This document shows, piece by piece, positions 55,344 through 63,759 of a stretch of 64,000 nt of DNA. How positions within the stretch are numbered: the first letter of the stretch is position 1; each line of letters opens with the position of its first letter. The stretch comes from CBDBKE01 sp965218055 (lineage in GTDB: Bacteria > Acidobacteriota > Terriglobia > JAJPHL01 > JAPKYU01), in contig CBDCKA010000002.1 of NCBI GenBank assembly GCA_965218055.1, positions 1,550,001 through 1,614,000 of the forward strand, in the 5' to 3' direction. Below the pieces are notes generated by a model. It did not search any database and was not told the origin of the DNA. It saw only the letters and a program-made list of their open reading frames with translations. Made by a program: the position numbers and the translations under genes.

Positions 55344-56994
55344 CGGAATTAGTTTTTTGGCCCTCCGGCACTCGTGAGTATACACCCATTGGCCTCCAAC
55401 TGAGCCCTTCCAGCACAGTTCTTCTCTCTGGGGGCTCCGAGCGGTCCTCGCCGGGTCCTGAAAGCCCGTCGTCTCGGCTTCCAGAACCAGCTTTTTCAGA
55501 CACCTCTCCATTCCTGGGGGATATCGGAACCGTTTTCTCGGGTGCTGCCGCAGCCTGAGCTATCCCGACGGAAGCGGCAGCCCATCTATCCGCCCCACCA
55601 TCGCTCCGAACAGCCGCTGCGTCAGATGGCTCTCTGCCAACATCAGCCAATAATAGCGGGCATGTTTCACCAGCCGCCCGCCTGTCTTGACCAACCGTTG
55701 CTGGAGGCTCGTCAAGGACCAGTTCCCAATCCTTTGCGGCAATACCAGCCGTCGCCACAGGTTCCCCAGATTGTAGGCGATCACGCTCAGCCAAAGTCGC
55801 ACCTCGTTAGACCGAAACCGATGGCAGCTCAGCCGCGTCATCTCCACTGCTTGCTTTCCTTCTTTGATCCACTGCTCCGCTGTCCCCCGTTTGTTGTAGA
55901 ACCGCACCACTGCCCGACTCGGTAGTGTCAGGTTCGTCACAATGAACCCGACTCGCGGGTACAACTCTCCCAGATGATGCTCTACCTTCGCCACCACCCG
56001 TCGGGCCGTCTTCCAACCAGCTGCCTGATAGAGAAACCCCTTGTACTCGACGAGCGGCTTCTTACTGGGCCTTCCCACTGGGCGCGGCACCAGTTCGGCA
56101 ATATCTCGTTCCAGGTTGTCGTTAGAAGGAATGCGGATGGCATACTTCACGCCCCGCTCCTCCAGGGCCTCGTAAATCTCCGGCTTAGCAAAGGCTGCGT
56201 CGGCCCGGAATGCGACTTCTTTTCCCATTCGCTGCTGCCGTTCGATCTCCGGTAGGAGAAGTTCTTCCCAGTCCTCGGCACTGTGCACGTTGCCAGGCCG
56301 GAGCTTCGCCGCCAGACAGTCACCGTCTCGATTAAACAGCAACAGCGGGTGATAACACGTGGACTCGAAGTGCCCGTTGTAGGCGCTATTCTCCTGCTCG
56401 CCGTAGACCGGAATCTCGGTCGAATCCATGTCTAACACTGTTCGGTACGGCGAATCGATCGCTTCTGCATTGCTGATCAGCTCTCGGTTTACCCGTGCCA
56501 GTCCCGCGAAGTTTTCCTCCTCAGCCAGAAGTTCCGTCTCGAAGGTTTGCAACCGGGACGGCAGTGCTGCCCCTCGGTCCCAGATCTTCTCGGAGCCGAT
56601 TAGCCGGAAGGTCGGATCTCGTGAGAGTTGCTCGGCATCGTTCACATCCTCATACCCAGCCAGGCGACTGTACACGGATTGCCGTAGAAGGTCCGCAAAA
56701 GACAACTGCGCATTATTTGCTCGAGGGTCGGTCAAGTGCTGTTCGACGAGTTTGCCGAATCGCAATCGCTCGTCCAACTTCCGCACCAGAATCAGACCTC
56801 CGTTAGAGATCACCCGTGATCCCTGAAAAGCGACCCGCAGAAGCCGGTTGAATGACAGTTGAAACGCCTGTTTTTGGCTCTCACCCACTGGGTGTACACC
56901 TCCGGAAGGCAATGTTGATGCTCGAACCCGCATCAATATTGACGTTGGAGGTTAGCAGAACGTTGCCGCCGTGTTTTCAAAATGGAAATGCGGG
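55344..56994 (-). mobile_element. IS1380-family element, copy 2 (intact)
   Basis: Inverted, almost identical copy of 1091-2744. The ends are CCGGAATTAG on the left (downstream of the transposase) and ...GGAAATGCGGG on the right, followed by GTAAG. The downstream end with the TATACT box faces the TonB receptor gene, 32 bp away and in the same direction. The transposase frame is uninterrupted, so this copy can supply transposase for both ends. Confidence 0.88.
55560..56936 (-). CDS. IS1380-family transposase
   Basis: 458 residues, intact. Landmarks of the IS1380 DDE family: 'LGYEDVNDAEQL'-type lead (here 'LAGYEDVNDAEQLSRDPTFR'), 'DMDSTEIPVYGEQENSAYNG', 'YHPLLLFNRDGDCLAAKLRP', 'KEVAFRADAAFAKPEIYEAL', 'VGFIVTNLTLPSRAVVRFYN', 'KRGTAEQWIKEGKQAVEMTR'. 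Start is the TTG-ATG pair at 56936-56931. It differs from copy 1 at only a few residues and lacks both of that copy's single-base insertions. ISEcp1 is the best-known relative. Confidence 0.92.
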   Translation of the reverse strand: MMRVRASTLPSGGVHPVGESQKQAFQLSFNRLLRVAFQGSRVISNGGLILVRKLDERLRFGKLVEQHLTDPRANNAQLSFADLLRQSVYSRLAGYEDVNDAEQLSRDPTFRLIGSEKIWDRGAALPSRLQTFETELLAEEENFAGLARVNRELISNAEAIDSPYRTVLDMDSTEIPVYGEQENSAYNGHFESTCYHPLLLFNRDGDCLAAKLRPGNVHSAEDWEELLLPEIERQQRMGKEVAFRADAAFAKPEIYEALEERGVKYAIRIPSNDNLERDIAELVPRPVGRPSKKPLVEYKGFLYQAAGWKTARRVVAKVEHHLGELYPRVGFIVTNLTLPSRAVVRFYNKRGTAEQWIKEGKQAVEMTRLSCHRFRSNEVRLWLSVIAYNLGNLWRRLVLPQRIGNWSLTSLQQRLVKTGGRLVKHARYYWLMLAESHLTQRLFGAMVGRIDGLPLPSG

Positions 56995-56999
56995 GTAAG
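56995..56999 (+). repeat. GTAAG, right copy of putative 5-bp target duplication
   Basis: GTAAG follows the right end of IS1380 copy 2 directly and matches 1086-1090 in the same orientation, as expected if the two IS copies and everything between them had inserted together. Confidence 0.5.
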
Positions 57000-57234
57000 G
57001 GTTACAGTGTAGTTTTTGCGAGAAAGTTCGCCTGTTAGGCAAGTGCAAATTTAGAAGGGAGAGATTCCTCAAACAAAACCAGCCCCATCTCGATCGAGGC
57101 GCCACACTTCAGCGGTGGGCGCTTCTCCCGCTTTTCCTTCTCTGCTTGCCTGAATTCTTCGTCACGGCAAATCGACAACTACATCTCCGTAAACAGCAAC
57201 CACTCGCCGCTTAAGAATTCGTTCCCAAAAGCTC

Positions 57235-57885
57235 TTACTTTGACGACTCTGGAATCTGCCACGTCACCTTTCCTTGCTTGTCATAAATCGTCACAATCAA
57301 TTCTGCTTCCGAAGCCGAATCCGGCAGGATTGCCTGTCTCTTCTCATCGACAAGCGGAAATGTAACCCAGAACACATCGTATGCATAATCCCGCTGAACC
57401 GTGCCCGCAAGAGCTTTCACGGAACGTAAAGCTGGAATTACCGTCCCCTTTGCTTCGATGGAGGAACCCTTGCCTCTGAAGATAGCTAGCCAATCAGATG
57501 GGATAATGCCGGAGCCCTCGCGGGGATCTAATTCCACCATGATCACCGTGTCACCAGCAGCTTCCGCTTCCGCAACTAAGGCCCGGGTTTGCTCCTCGCT
57601 CAACCGTTCCCGCAGTTGCCAGTAACGTGCTGATGCGCGTACCATTTCGGGAGTAAACCATGTCGCTCGGAGCTTGTAGTTGTAAGACCGTTCGGTGTTC
57701 CTAATTCTGAAGTCGAAGGAACCGCCCACTTGGCCGTTGACCCGAAATTTCTTAGTTATTGTCTCAATCATTTTTGTGTTCCAAGACAGATAGCTTGTGT
57801 TGTCGGCAGGAAAGCCCGTCTGGCCTACTAGCGTCACATTCGTTAACGCGACTAGGGACACGACGCATGCAAAATGGAGGCGCAT
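57235..57885 (-). CDS. secreted hypothetical protein, 216 aa
   Basis: A signal peptide ('MRLHFACVVSLVALTNVTLV', cleavage after 'GQ') and a mature domain with alternating strands and helices: 'FRVNGQVGGSFDFRIRNTER', 'YWQLRERLSEEQTRALVAEA', 'DTVIMVELDPREGSGIIPSD', 'LIVTIYDKQGKVTWQIPES'. I recognise no named family. It follows the DUF4177-like repeat protein and overlaps its stop, so the two are co-translated. Likely periplasmic or lipid-free secreted; function unknown. Confidence 0.65.
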   Translation of the reverse strand: MRLHFACVVSLVALTNVTLVGQTGFPADNTSYLSWNTKMIETITKKFRVNGQVGGSFDFRIRNTERSYNYKLRATWFTPEMVRASARYWQLRERLSEEQTRALVAEAEAAGDTVIMVELDPREGSGIIPSDWLAIFRGKGSSIEAKGTVIPALRSVKALAGTVQRDYAYDVFWVTFPLVDEKRQAILPDSASEAELIVTIYDKQGKVTWQIPESSK

Positions 57886-58457
57886 TATTCCATAACCTCC
57901 TTGAGTAAAATCGATACAACTTCCCTTCCGCCAAACCTTGTCTTTGAGACAGTCACTCCTACGAACTTGAAACCGGCTTCTCCGGCTTCTTGGAGTTCCC
58001 TTTGCATGGTTGAAGTTCGGTTAGTTGCCAGCAGCTTGTATTCATATCTCGCCTTTGATCTGTTTTCCCGATCCAATTCCAAGATCACAACTACTTCGTC
58101 GCCTCCGAACATGGAACCAAATACTGTTTGGTCCTTGTAGAGAAATCCTTCATTGCCGCTTTCTTGGAGTTCTTTCTGCATAGTTGAGGTTTGGCTGGTG
58201 GCGAGCAGCTTGTACGCGTACCGTCCTTTCTTGGTCGATGTCTTACTCTTGGACATGACAACAACAACTTCCGAGCCACCGAATCCGGTTTTTCCACCCA
58301 TGACTTTCTCTATCCTGTATCCAGCATCCGCGGCTTCGTTGAGTTCCTTTTCCATAGTGGAAGTCTTTTTAGTGGCCAAAACGCGGTAATCATAAGCATC
58401 TTCAGCGGCAAGGAAGCTAGCGGAGAGCAATACAAAGGTGATCAATCTGATGATCAT
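57885..58457 (-). CDS. secreted protein with three DUF4177-like repeats
   Basis: 190 residues: a signal peptide ('IIRLITFVLLSASFLAAE') followed by three tandem repeats of about 55 residues. Each begins 'YDYRVLATKKTSTMEKELNE', 'YAYKLLATSQTSTMQKELQE' or 'YEYKLLATNRTSTMQRELQE'; each then has an 'A.(D/E)(A/E)G(Y/F)' turn and ends in 'GG.EVV.I(L/M)'. Such repeats are a beta-alpha-beta unit seen in small periplasmic proteins. No catalytic residues stand out. Its last codons overlap the start of the 216-residue gene. The conserved 'TSTM..EL.EA' helix may be an interaction surface. Confidence 0.7.
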   Translation of the reverse strand: MIIRLITFVLLSASFLAAEDAYDYRVLATKKTSTMEKELNEAADAGYRIEKVMGGKTGFGGSEVVVVMSKSKTSTKKGRYAYKLLATSQTSTMQKELQESGNEGFLYKDQTVFGSMFGGDEVVVILELDRENRSKARYEYKLLATNRTSTMQRELQEAGEAGFKFVGVTVSKTRFGGREVVSILLKEVME

Positions 58458-58529
58458 GTGAGTTCGTCCTGTGTGTGGAGTTTTTGGAAACGCATCCTAG
58501 CTCGACGTTACCATAAAGCAAGCAACTCT

Positions 58530-58915
58530 GGAAGTGGGTAAATCGAAATGGCAAAGCTCTTACTCCAGAGGATGAGTCGGCTCACGTGTCTCGGGAAACG
58601 ATCTATCGTAGCCTTTTTATTCAGGCCCGCGGGGCTCTGAAGAAAGAACTGGCTCAGTATCTGCGGTCCAGGCGAACGATTTACCGGTCCCGGCATGCGC
58701 GCCGGAAAGGCCATGAGAAGGGACAGATCGCCGACATAGTATCGATCCGTAAGCGCCCGGCTTCAGTTGAAGATCGTGCGGTACCGGGTCACTGGGAAGG
58801 CGATCTGATTGCCGGATCGCCGGACAGCGAGGACCGATCCGCGAGCCACGGTGCACGAGGGGAGGGGGTTCAAGAGCGCGGGGGCAGATCAAGGAATTCG
58901 CGATCGCGGTCCCGT
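58530..58915 (+). pseudogene. IS30-family transposase fragment
   Basis: The frame from 58586 reads 'SRETIYRSLFIQARGALKKE', 'YRSRHARRKGHEKGQIADIV', 'SIRKRPASVEDRAVPGHWEG', 'DLIAGSPDS', the middle of an IS30 transposase up to and including the first catalytic Asp in 'GHWEGDL'. After that the sequence is scrambled ('EDRSASHGARGEG'), and the N-terminal DNA-binding part is missing. No ends are recognisable. Confidence 0.75.
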
Positions 58916-59036
58916 TCTAAGAATTCATCGAGACCCTTCCTGAGACGGGCCATGGAAACCGGGTCGTTTTGAGCGACGCTGTCGATATAGGAGCCGATCA
59001 GTATGAATCGCCGTGTACGGCGTTTGCGTTCAGCGG
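58870..59036 (-). pseudogene. mobilisation-type protein, C-terminal fragment
   Basis: A minus-strand frame reads 'RQVTAERKRRTRRFILIGSY', 'IDSVAQNDPVSMARLRKGLD', 'EFLERDRDREFLDLPP' and stops at 58870. The 'E(K/R)RRTR..I.IG.Y.....DP' pattern is that of small MobC-like or mobilisation accessory proteins, which end in this way. The gene is cut at its N-terminal side by the IS3 element starting at 59037. It is another trace of plasmid or mobilisable-island DNA. Confidence 0.5.
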
Positions 59037-59106
59037 TGACCTGCCTGGCGATTTCCGGACCAGCTGAAGCCTGAGAGAATGGCGCCCTCGGAGAAACGAG
59101 GGAGCC

Positions 59107-59370
59107 ATGAAGAAGACCCAGTTTACCGAAGAGCAGATGGTGACGATCCTCCGCGAGGCCGATCAGCGGCCCGTCCCGGAGGTGGCCAAAAAGAACGGCG
59201 TCAGCGCCCAGACGCTCTACGCCTGGCGGAAACACTTCGGCACGTTGGAGCCCGCCGATGTGAAGCGGCTGCGGCGGCTCGAACAGGAGAACGGCCGGCT
59301 GAAAAAGATGGTGGCCGATCGGGATCTGGAGATCGACGTGCTCAAGGAGATCACCCGAAAAAAATGGTAG
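59107..59370 (+). CDS. IS3-family transposase OrfA
   Basis: 87 residues: 'FTEEQMVTILREADQRPVPE', 'VAKKNGVSAQTLYAWRKHFG' (helix-turn-helix) and a zipper helix 'RLRRLEQENGRLKKMVADRD', 'LEIDVLKEITRKKW'. The ATG at 59107 follows GAGGGAG. It ends just after the A7 run at 59358-59364, where -1 slippage leads into OrfB. Confidence 0.9.
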   Translation: MKKTQFTEEQMVTILREADQRPVPEVAKKNGVSAQTLYAWRKHFGTLEPADVKRLRRLEQENGRLKKMVADRDLEIDVLKEITRKKW

Positions 59371-60287
59371 GCGCACGCGTGCGCCGGCCGCAGGTCGCGT
59401 ATGCACGTGCATGCGGTCTGTCGGGTCGCCGCGCGTGCGCCTTGCTCTCCGTCGCACGGTCCACGCTGGGCTACCAGTCGCGGCTGGTCGACCGGGATGC
59501 CCCGGCGCTGGCCGCAATGCGTCGTCTGGCGGCGCAGTATCCGCGGTACGGCTATCGCCGGATTCGGATTTTCCTAAAACGCGAAGGGCACACGATGAGC
59601 ACGGACCGGACCCATCGCCTCTGGCGCCAGGCGGGGTTGCAGGTGCCTCGGCGGCGGCCGCGGCGCCGGGTCGCCCTGAGCCGGCCCCGCCCGGTGCCCG
59701 CCACTGCGGTCAATCACGTCTGGGCGTACGACTTCGTGTTCGACACCTGCGCGAATGGGCAGACGCTCAAGTGCCTCACCGTCGTCGACGAATGGACCCG
59801 CGAGTCACTCGCGATCGACGTGGCCGGCGGCATTCGGTCCGGGCGCGTTATCGAGGTGCTCACGCAGCTCGTGAGCGTCCACGGAGCCCCACGTTACCTC
59901 CGGTCCGACAACGGCCCCGAGTTTGTCGCGGGTGCGATTCTCCGGTGGCTGCTCCAGGCGCAGATCGAAACCGCGCTCATCGAGCCGGGGAAGCCGTGGC
60001 AGAATGCGACCGACGAATCGTTCAACGGGAAGTTCCGCGACGAGTATCTGAGCCTGCAGTGGTTTCGGAACCGCGTGGACGCGAAGGTGGGGATCGAGCA
60101 ATGGCGACGGCACTACAACGACGTGCGCCCGCACTCCAGCCTTGGCTATCTGACGCCAGCCGAGTTCAAAGCGCAGCTCCGTGCTGGCTCGGATGACGGT
60201 GGGCGCTCGCCGGCGATGCCGGCTCACGCTGACCAAGAAGAACACGAGAGCGACTTAACCATGCCGACTGGCGCTGTTCTCCAGTAA
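59355..60287 (+). CDS. IS3-family transposase OrfB (DDE integrase)
   Basis: Catalytic part, made as OrfAB by -1 frameshifting. HTH_21 'YPRYGYRRIRIFLKREGHTM' precedes the rve core: Asp in 'NHVWAYDFVFDTC', Asp in 'YLRSDNGPEFVAGAIL' and Glu in 'NATDESFNGKFRDEYLS'. The closing 'RRHYNDVRPHSSLGYLTPAE' is typical of the IS407/IS51 side of the family. All three catalytic residues are present and the frame is intact. Confidence 0.9.
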   Translation, partial: PKKMVGARVRRPQVAYARACGLSGRRACALLSVARSTLGYQSRLVDRDAPALAAMRRLAAQYPRYGYRRIRIFLKREGHTMSTDRTHRLWRQAGLQVPRRRPRRRVALSRPRPVPATAVNHVWAYDFVFDTCANGQTLKCLTVVDEWTRESLAIDVAGGIRSGRVIEVLTQLVSVHGAPRYLRSDNGPEFVAGAILRWLLQAQIETALIEPGKPWQNATDESFNGKFRDEYLSLQWFRNRVDAKVGIEQWRRHYNDVRPHSSLGYLTPAEFKAQLRAGSDDGGRSPAMPAHADQEEHESDLTMPTGAVLQ

Positions 60288-60558
60288 TCGGTGGTCCGAA
60301 GAAAGCCGGCAGGTCAACGGCGGAGAGGCGGGATTGAGCGTGGCGGATTTGATTCTCTAGGATGCATTTTTTCTAGCGCTGGAGGTCCACAAACTATTTT
60401 TTGCGCTGGGCGAGACCCTCTTGCAGTTCCCGCTTACGCTGCTTGAGTTCTTGGCATGTAAAAACTCATGAATGTTGTAATACGACACCATGAATTGAAT
60501 AAGACTCTCTACAACCGCCGCCTCGTCACGCTCGCGTCGCAGCTTGTAATAGCCGGGT

Positions 60559-63408
60559 TTAGTACGTCAACTCTTTTGTCGGACGAGAGACTAGTGGAAG
60601 GAGACCTCGTATTTCTTCCAACAGCGGCGCTCGCGCGCCGTCGCTGCTGTCAATGAACTGCCGGATATGGGGATAGAAAACCGAAAAGTGCGTGTAACCG
60701 TCAAGAAGGGGGCTGCCGATCCGGCAGGCGTTATCTGGTGCGCCTTTGCCGAAACTAAGCGTGCCGGCTACGGTTCCGGGGCTGCTGAAGAGGGCCGACC
60801 CGGAAGAGCCCCCCTCCGTGTAGCCTTGTCCCACTGGATAGGAGACGGTGGCGTAGACATCGGCGGAGGTTTCAGAATCCGGGTCGGGAATGATCTGACC
60901 GAAGGAAATCCGCTTGAAGAAGCCCCAATCATCGCTTCCGGGATGATGAATGCCGGTGACCTGCGCGCCAATAGGTTGAGAGGCCGCGTCCCAGCCTTGG
61001 AACATCACACCGTCCGGTAAATCACCTTCGAGCCGCAGCAGCGTCATATCGCCCTGGGGATCACGTAGCTCACGGAATCCCGTGGTCGAGAGCAGGCGCG
61101 CTCCCTCGGTCCGCGGCACGCTCTGAAAATCGGGCAGTTCTCCGTTACAGGTTTGTGTCTGGTATAACCAGAACGCTGTCACGCTCCGCGCTTCCTCCTC
61201 GGTACCCACGCAGTGGGCGGCGGTGAGAAAGTAGGGAATGAAGTCCTGCTGGCGGTTATTCAGCAATGTGCCCGAACAGACGAAACTGCCCTCGCTTGTC
61301 TCAAAGAAAATTCGCGCGACGCCCGTTGCGGAACTCGACCATTTTGGGTAGCAGGTCGCGTCAAGGTGACAGTCCGCGGCGTCCGTCTCCACGGTCGCTG
61401 TGAGCGTGCCCTCGGCGACGACGCCCGTATCATAGACGAGTATCGAGACGAAGTAGGTTCCGGCTCGAAGCGGCGGGTCGGAGCGTCGGGTGATGCCGAT
61501 CCGTTCATTGCCAGTGAGGTTCCTGGAGCCGTGGTGAAAGACAACCCTCCCATCCTGGAAGGTGTTGTCCTCGCCATAGCGGACAAACAAATCCACATCG
61601 ACATCGGGATCGACGGATTCCAGCGTGAAGGTGATGCGGGAGGCGGTCTCGGGAACTTCCAGCCGGAACGAGTGATCCCTGTTGAAAAGTAGCGGGGAGT
61701 CGACCGGTCCCAGGCGGAAGTCGGCGGGCTGTCCGGGCGTGAGCGTGCCGCCGCTTATCGGTGTCTGATCCTCTTCGTCAAGTTCCACTTCCGCCGTGAG
61801 CGTGCAGTTGGCGACGACGCCCGTAGCAAAGACTCCTACCGAGACGAAGTAAGTTCCGGATCGGAGCGGCGGATCGGATTGGGGGGTAATGACAATCTCT
61901 TCGTTGTCCGTGGGGTTTCTGGAGCTGTAGTTCGTGACAACCCTCCCATCCTGCAAGGCGTTGTCCTCGCCATAGCGGACAAGCAGAGACACGTCGACAT
62001 CGGATTCCAGCGTGAAGGTTACGCGGGAGGCGTTCTCAGGAACCTCCAGCCGGAACGAGTTATCCCCATGGAAGAGCGTCGGCGCGTCAACCGGGCCCCG
62101 GCGGAAGCTGACGGGTTGTCCGGGCGTGAGCGGGCGGCCGCCGGGCATCGGCGGCGGAGCTTCTCCGTCGAGTTCCACTTCCGCCGTGAGCGTGCAGTTG
62201 GCGACGACGCCCGTATCAAAGACCAATACCGAGACGAAGTAAGTTCCGGATCGGAGCGGCGGATCGGATTGTCGGGTAATGACAATCTCCTCGGTGCCCG
62301 CAAAGAACTCGTCAGCGGCGTAGTCAAAGACAGGCCTCCCATCCTGAACGTCGTTGTCCTCGCCATAGCGGACAAGCAGAGCCACGTCGACATCAGATTC
62401 CAGCGTGAAGGTTACGCGGGAGGCGTTCTCGGGAACCTCCAGCCGGAACGAGTTATCCCCGTTGAAGAGCGTCGGCGCGTCAACCGGCCCCCGGCGGAAG
62501 CTGACGGGTTGTCCGGGCGTGAGTTGTCTTGCCGTTTTCGGGCGCGGCTGTTGCAGGGAGGAGGACCGCTCGACCGACTGTATTGCCTTTGTCAGCCGCG
62601 ACTTTGTCAGCCGCGACTTCTTCAACTGCGTTCCCACCGCAACGTTGATCCGGTCGGGCAGCGGCTTTAGCGATCCTCGCCTGTCTGAGCTTCCCAACGC
62701 GCCCTGCGGCCATCGGACGCCCCCCCCCACGCCGCCCCCAAAAGCATCGTCCCAAATATGGCTGATCTCAACGATTTGGAACGGCACGGCTTCTTTCGCC
62801 GACGCCCCATCGGGCATATACTCGATCGTCAGGCTGTCGCCGAAAACGATGCCGCTCCAGAAGTCTCCGTCCCCGTACAGACCCGAGCCGGTATAGGGCC
62901 CGACGACCTGCCCGCTCGCCGAGTAGAGCCAGAGGCTGCCCGCCCCGATGGCGAAGTCCCGAAAGTGAATGCGCATAGCGCGGGCGCTGGGAGAGGTCAT
63001 CTTCAGACGCCAGAGGCGTCCGACCGCGGTCGATTGCCACGCTCCCTCGGCGGTCGTCTTGACCGCCCCCGCTGGCAACCGACGGTGGACGCCGATGAGG
63101 GGGGGCCGGCCCTCTTGCGGTTGCAAACGCTGCAAATCGTTGGGACCCAACGGCGGTAGAGCAACCGCGGCGGGCGATGGAAGGCTCAGTTGCAGGCTGG
63201 GCGGTCGGGGCGCCGCCGCCGCGCGCTCGGACGACTGCGCCTTCAATTGCTGGCGGGCCAGCGGACCCAGCGGCCCGATCCGTTGGCCCCAGGCCAACTG
63301 CGCCAGCAGAGAAAATGCCAGGAGAAAGAAAATCCCTGAGCGGCGCAACACCAGAGACACCATGGAACTCACCCTGCCGGCGGATTCGTCAAGCTTTCCG
63401 AGTAGCAT
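60559..63408 (-). CDS. secreted trypsin-like serine protease with three PPC-like domains
   Basis: 949 residues from the ATG at 63408, preceded by AGGAAG at six bases. A signal peptide ('SGIFFLLAFSLLAQLAWGQ') and an N-terminal region of about 250 residues containing 'AMRIHFRDFAIGAGSLWLYS' lead to three repeats of a bacterial pre-peptidase (PPC)-like domain near 298, 426 and 556. Each repeat has 'LTPGQPVSFRRGPVDAPTLF', 'NASRVTFTLESDVDV' and 'SGTYFVSV'. The C-terminal chymotrypsin-fold domain resembles lysyl-endopeptidase types: His in 'PYFLTAAHCVGT', Asp in 'DPQGDMTLLRLEG' and Ser in 'YTEGGSSGSALFSS'. The protein should be exported and cleave extracellular proteins. Intact; downstream is the IS3 element. 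Confidence 0.88.
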   Translation of the reverse strand: MLLGKLDESAGRVSSMVSLVLRRSGIFFLLAFSLLAQLAWGQRIGPLGPLARQQLKAQSSERAAAAPRPPSLQLSLPSPAAVALPPLGPNDLQRLQPQEGRPPLIGVHRRLPAGAVKTTAEGAWQSTAVGRLWRLKMTSPSARAMRIHFRDFAIGAGSLWLYSASGQVVGPYTGSGLYGDGDFWSGIVFGDSLTIEYMPDGASAKEAVPFQIVEISHIWDDAFGGGVGGGVRWPQGALGSSDRRGSLKPLPDRINVAVGTQLKKSRLTKSRLTKAIQSVERSSSLQQPRPKTARQLTPGQPVSFRRGPVDAPTLFNGDNSFRLEVPENASRVTFTLESDVDVALLVRYGEDNDVQDGRPVFDYAADEFFAGTEEIVITRQSDPPLRSGTYFVSVLVFDTGVVANCTLTAEVELDGEAPPPMPGGRPLTPGQPVSFRRGPVDAPTLFHGDNSFRLEVPENASRVTFTLESDVDVSLLVRYGEDNALQDGRVVTNYSSRNPTDNEEIVITPQSDPPLRSGTYFVSVGVFATGVVANCTLTAEVELDEEDQTPISGGTLTPGQPADFRLGPVDSPLLFNRDHSFRLEVPETASRITFTLESVDPDVDVDLFVRYGEDNTFQDGRVVFHHGSRNLTGNERIGITRRSDPPLRAGTYFVSILVYDTGVVAEGTLTATVETDAADCHLDATCYPKWSSSATGVARIFFETSEGSFVCSGTLLNNRQQDFIPYFLTAAHCVGTEEEARSVTAFWLYQTQTCNGELPDFQSVPRTEGARLLSTTGFRELRDPQGDMTLLRLEGDLPDGVMFQGWDAASQPIGAQVTGIHHPGSDDWGFFKRISFGQIIPDPDSETSADVYATVSYPVGQGYTEGGSSGSALFSSPGTVAGTLSFGKGAPDNACRIGSPLLDGYTHFSVFYPHIRQFIDSSDGARAPLLEEIRGLLPLVSRPTKELTY

Positions 63409-63432
63409 GTTTTTCTTCCTAGCCGCAGTCAC

Positions 63433-63759
63433 AGGCTCATCGTCCTGAAAAGATATTTTTGCAGCAATCCGGACGGCACCCTACATCGCCGGAATTGCCA
63501 GACAAGGCCACGTTTCGTCACAAAAAGGCGATGCGCTACTCTAGAACTCGCGCCAGGTTCGTCCAGATTGGCGCTGAGCGCTGCCGCTCCCTCGGGGACC
63601 TCCACTCTAAAACTCTAGTCCCCGGAGAAGAAAGTAGTAGGATTGAGCCCGTCAGCAAGTACAATCTCGGCGTCCAGGTCGAAGTCAAAAGCCGGATCGC
63701 GCTGTCCTGAGGTCCAATACGTGTAGACCTTGTGCTGCGAATCGAGCACATAGAGCCTG
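63433..63759 (-). other. intergenic stretch with an unplaced short frame
   Basis: On the minus strand from about 63791 to 63615 a frame reads 'RLYVLDSQHKVYTYWTSGQR', 'DPAFDFDLDAEIVLADGLNP' and stops. The composition looks like real coding sequence, but there is no clear start. It may be the frameshifted end of the 63760-64000 gene. Nothing else is supported. Confidence 0.4.

Larger units (their letters stand above)
59037..60316 (+). mobile_element. IS3-family element, apparently complete
   Basis: Ends: TGACCTGCC at 59037 with TCGGACCA-like continuation, and the inverse GGCAGGTCA at 60316. The repeats share TGACCTGCC, TTC and CGGACCA in order. Length 1280 bp. It carries OrfA and OrfB in the normal -1 overlap. 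Flanks (GCGG before, ACGG after) do not give a perfect duplication. Confidence 0.82.
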
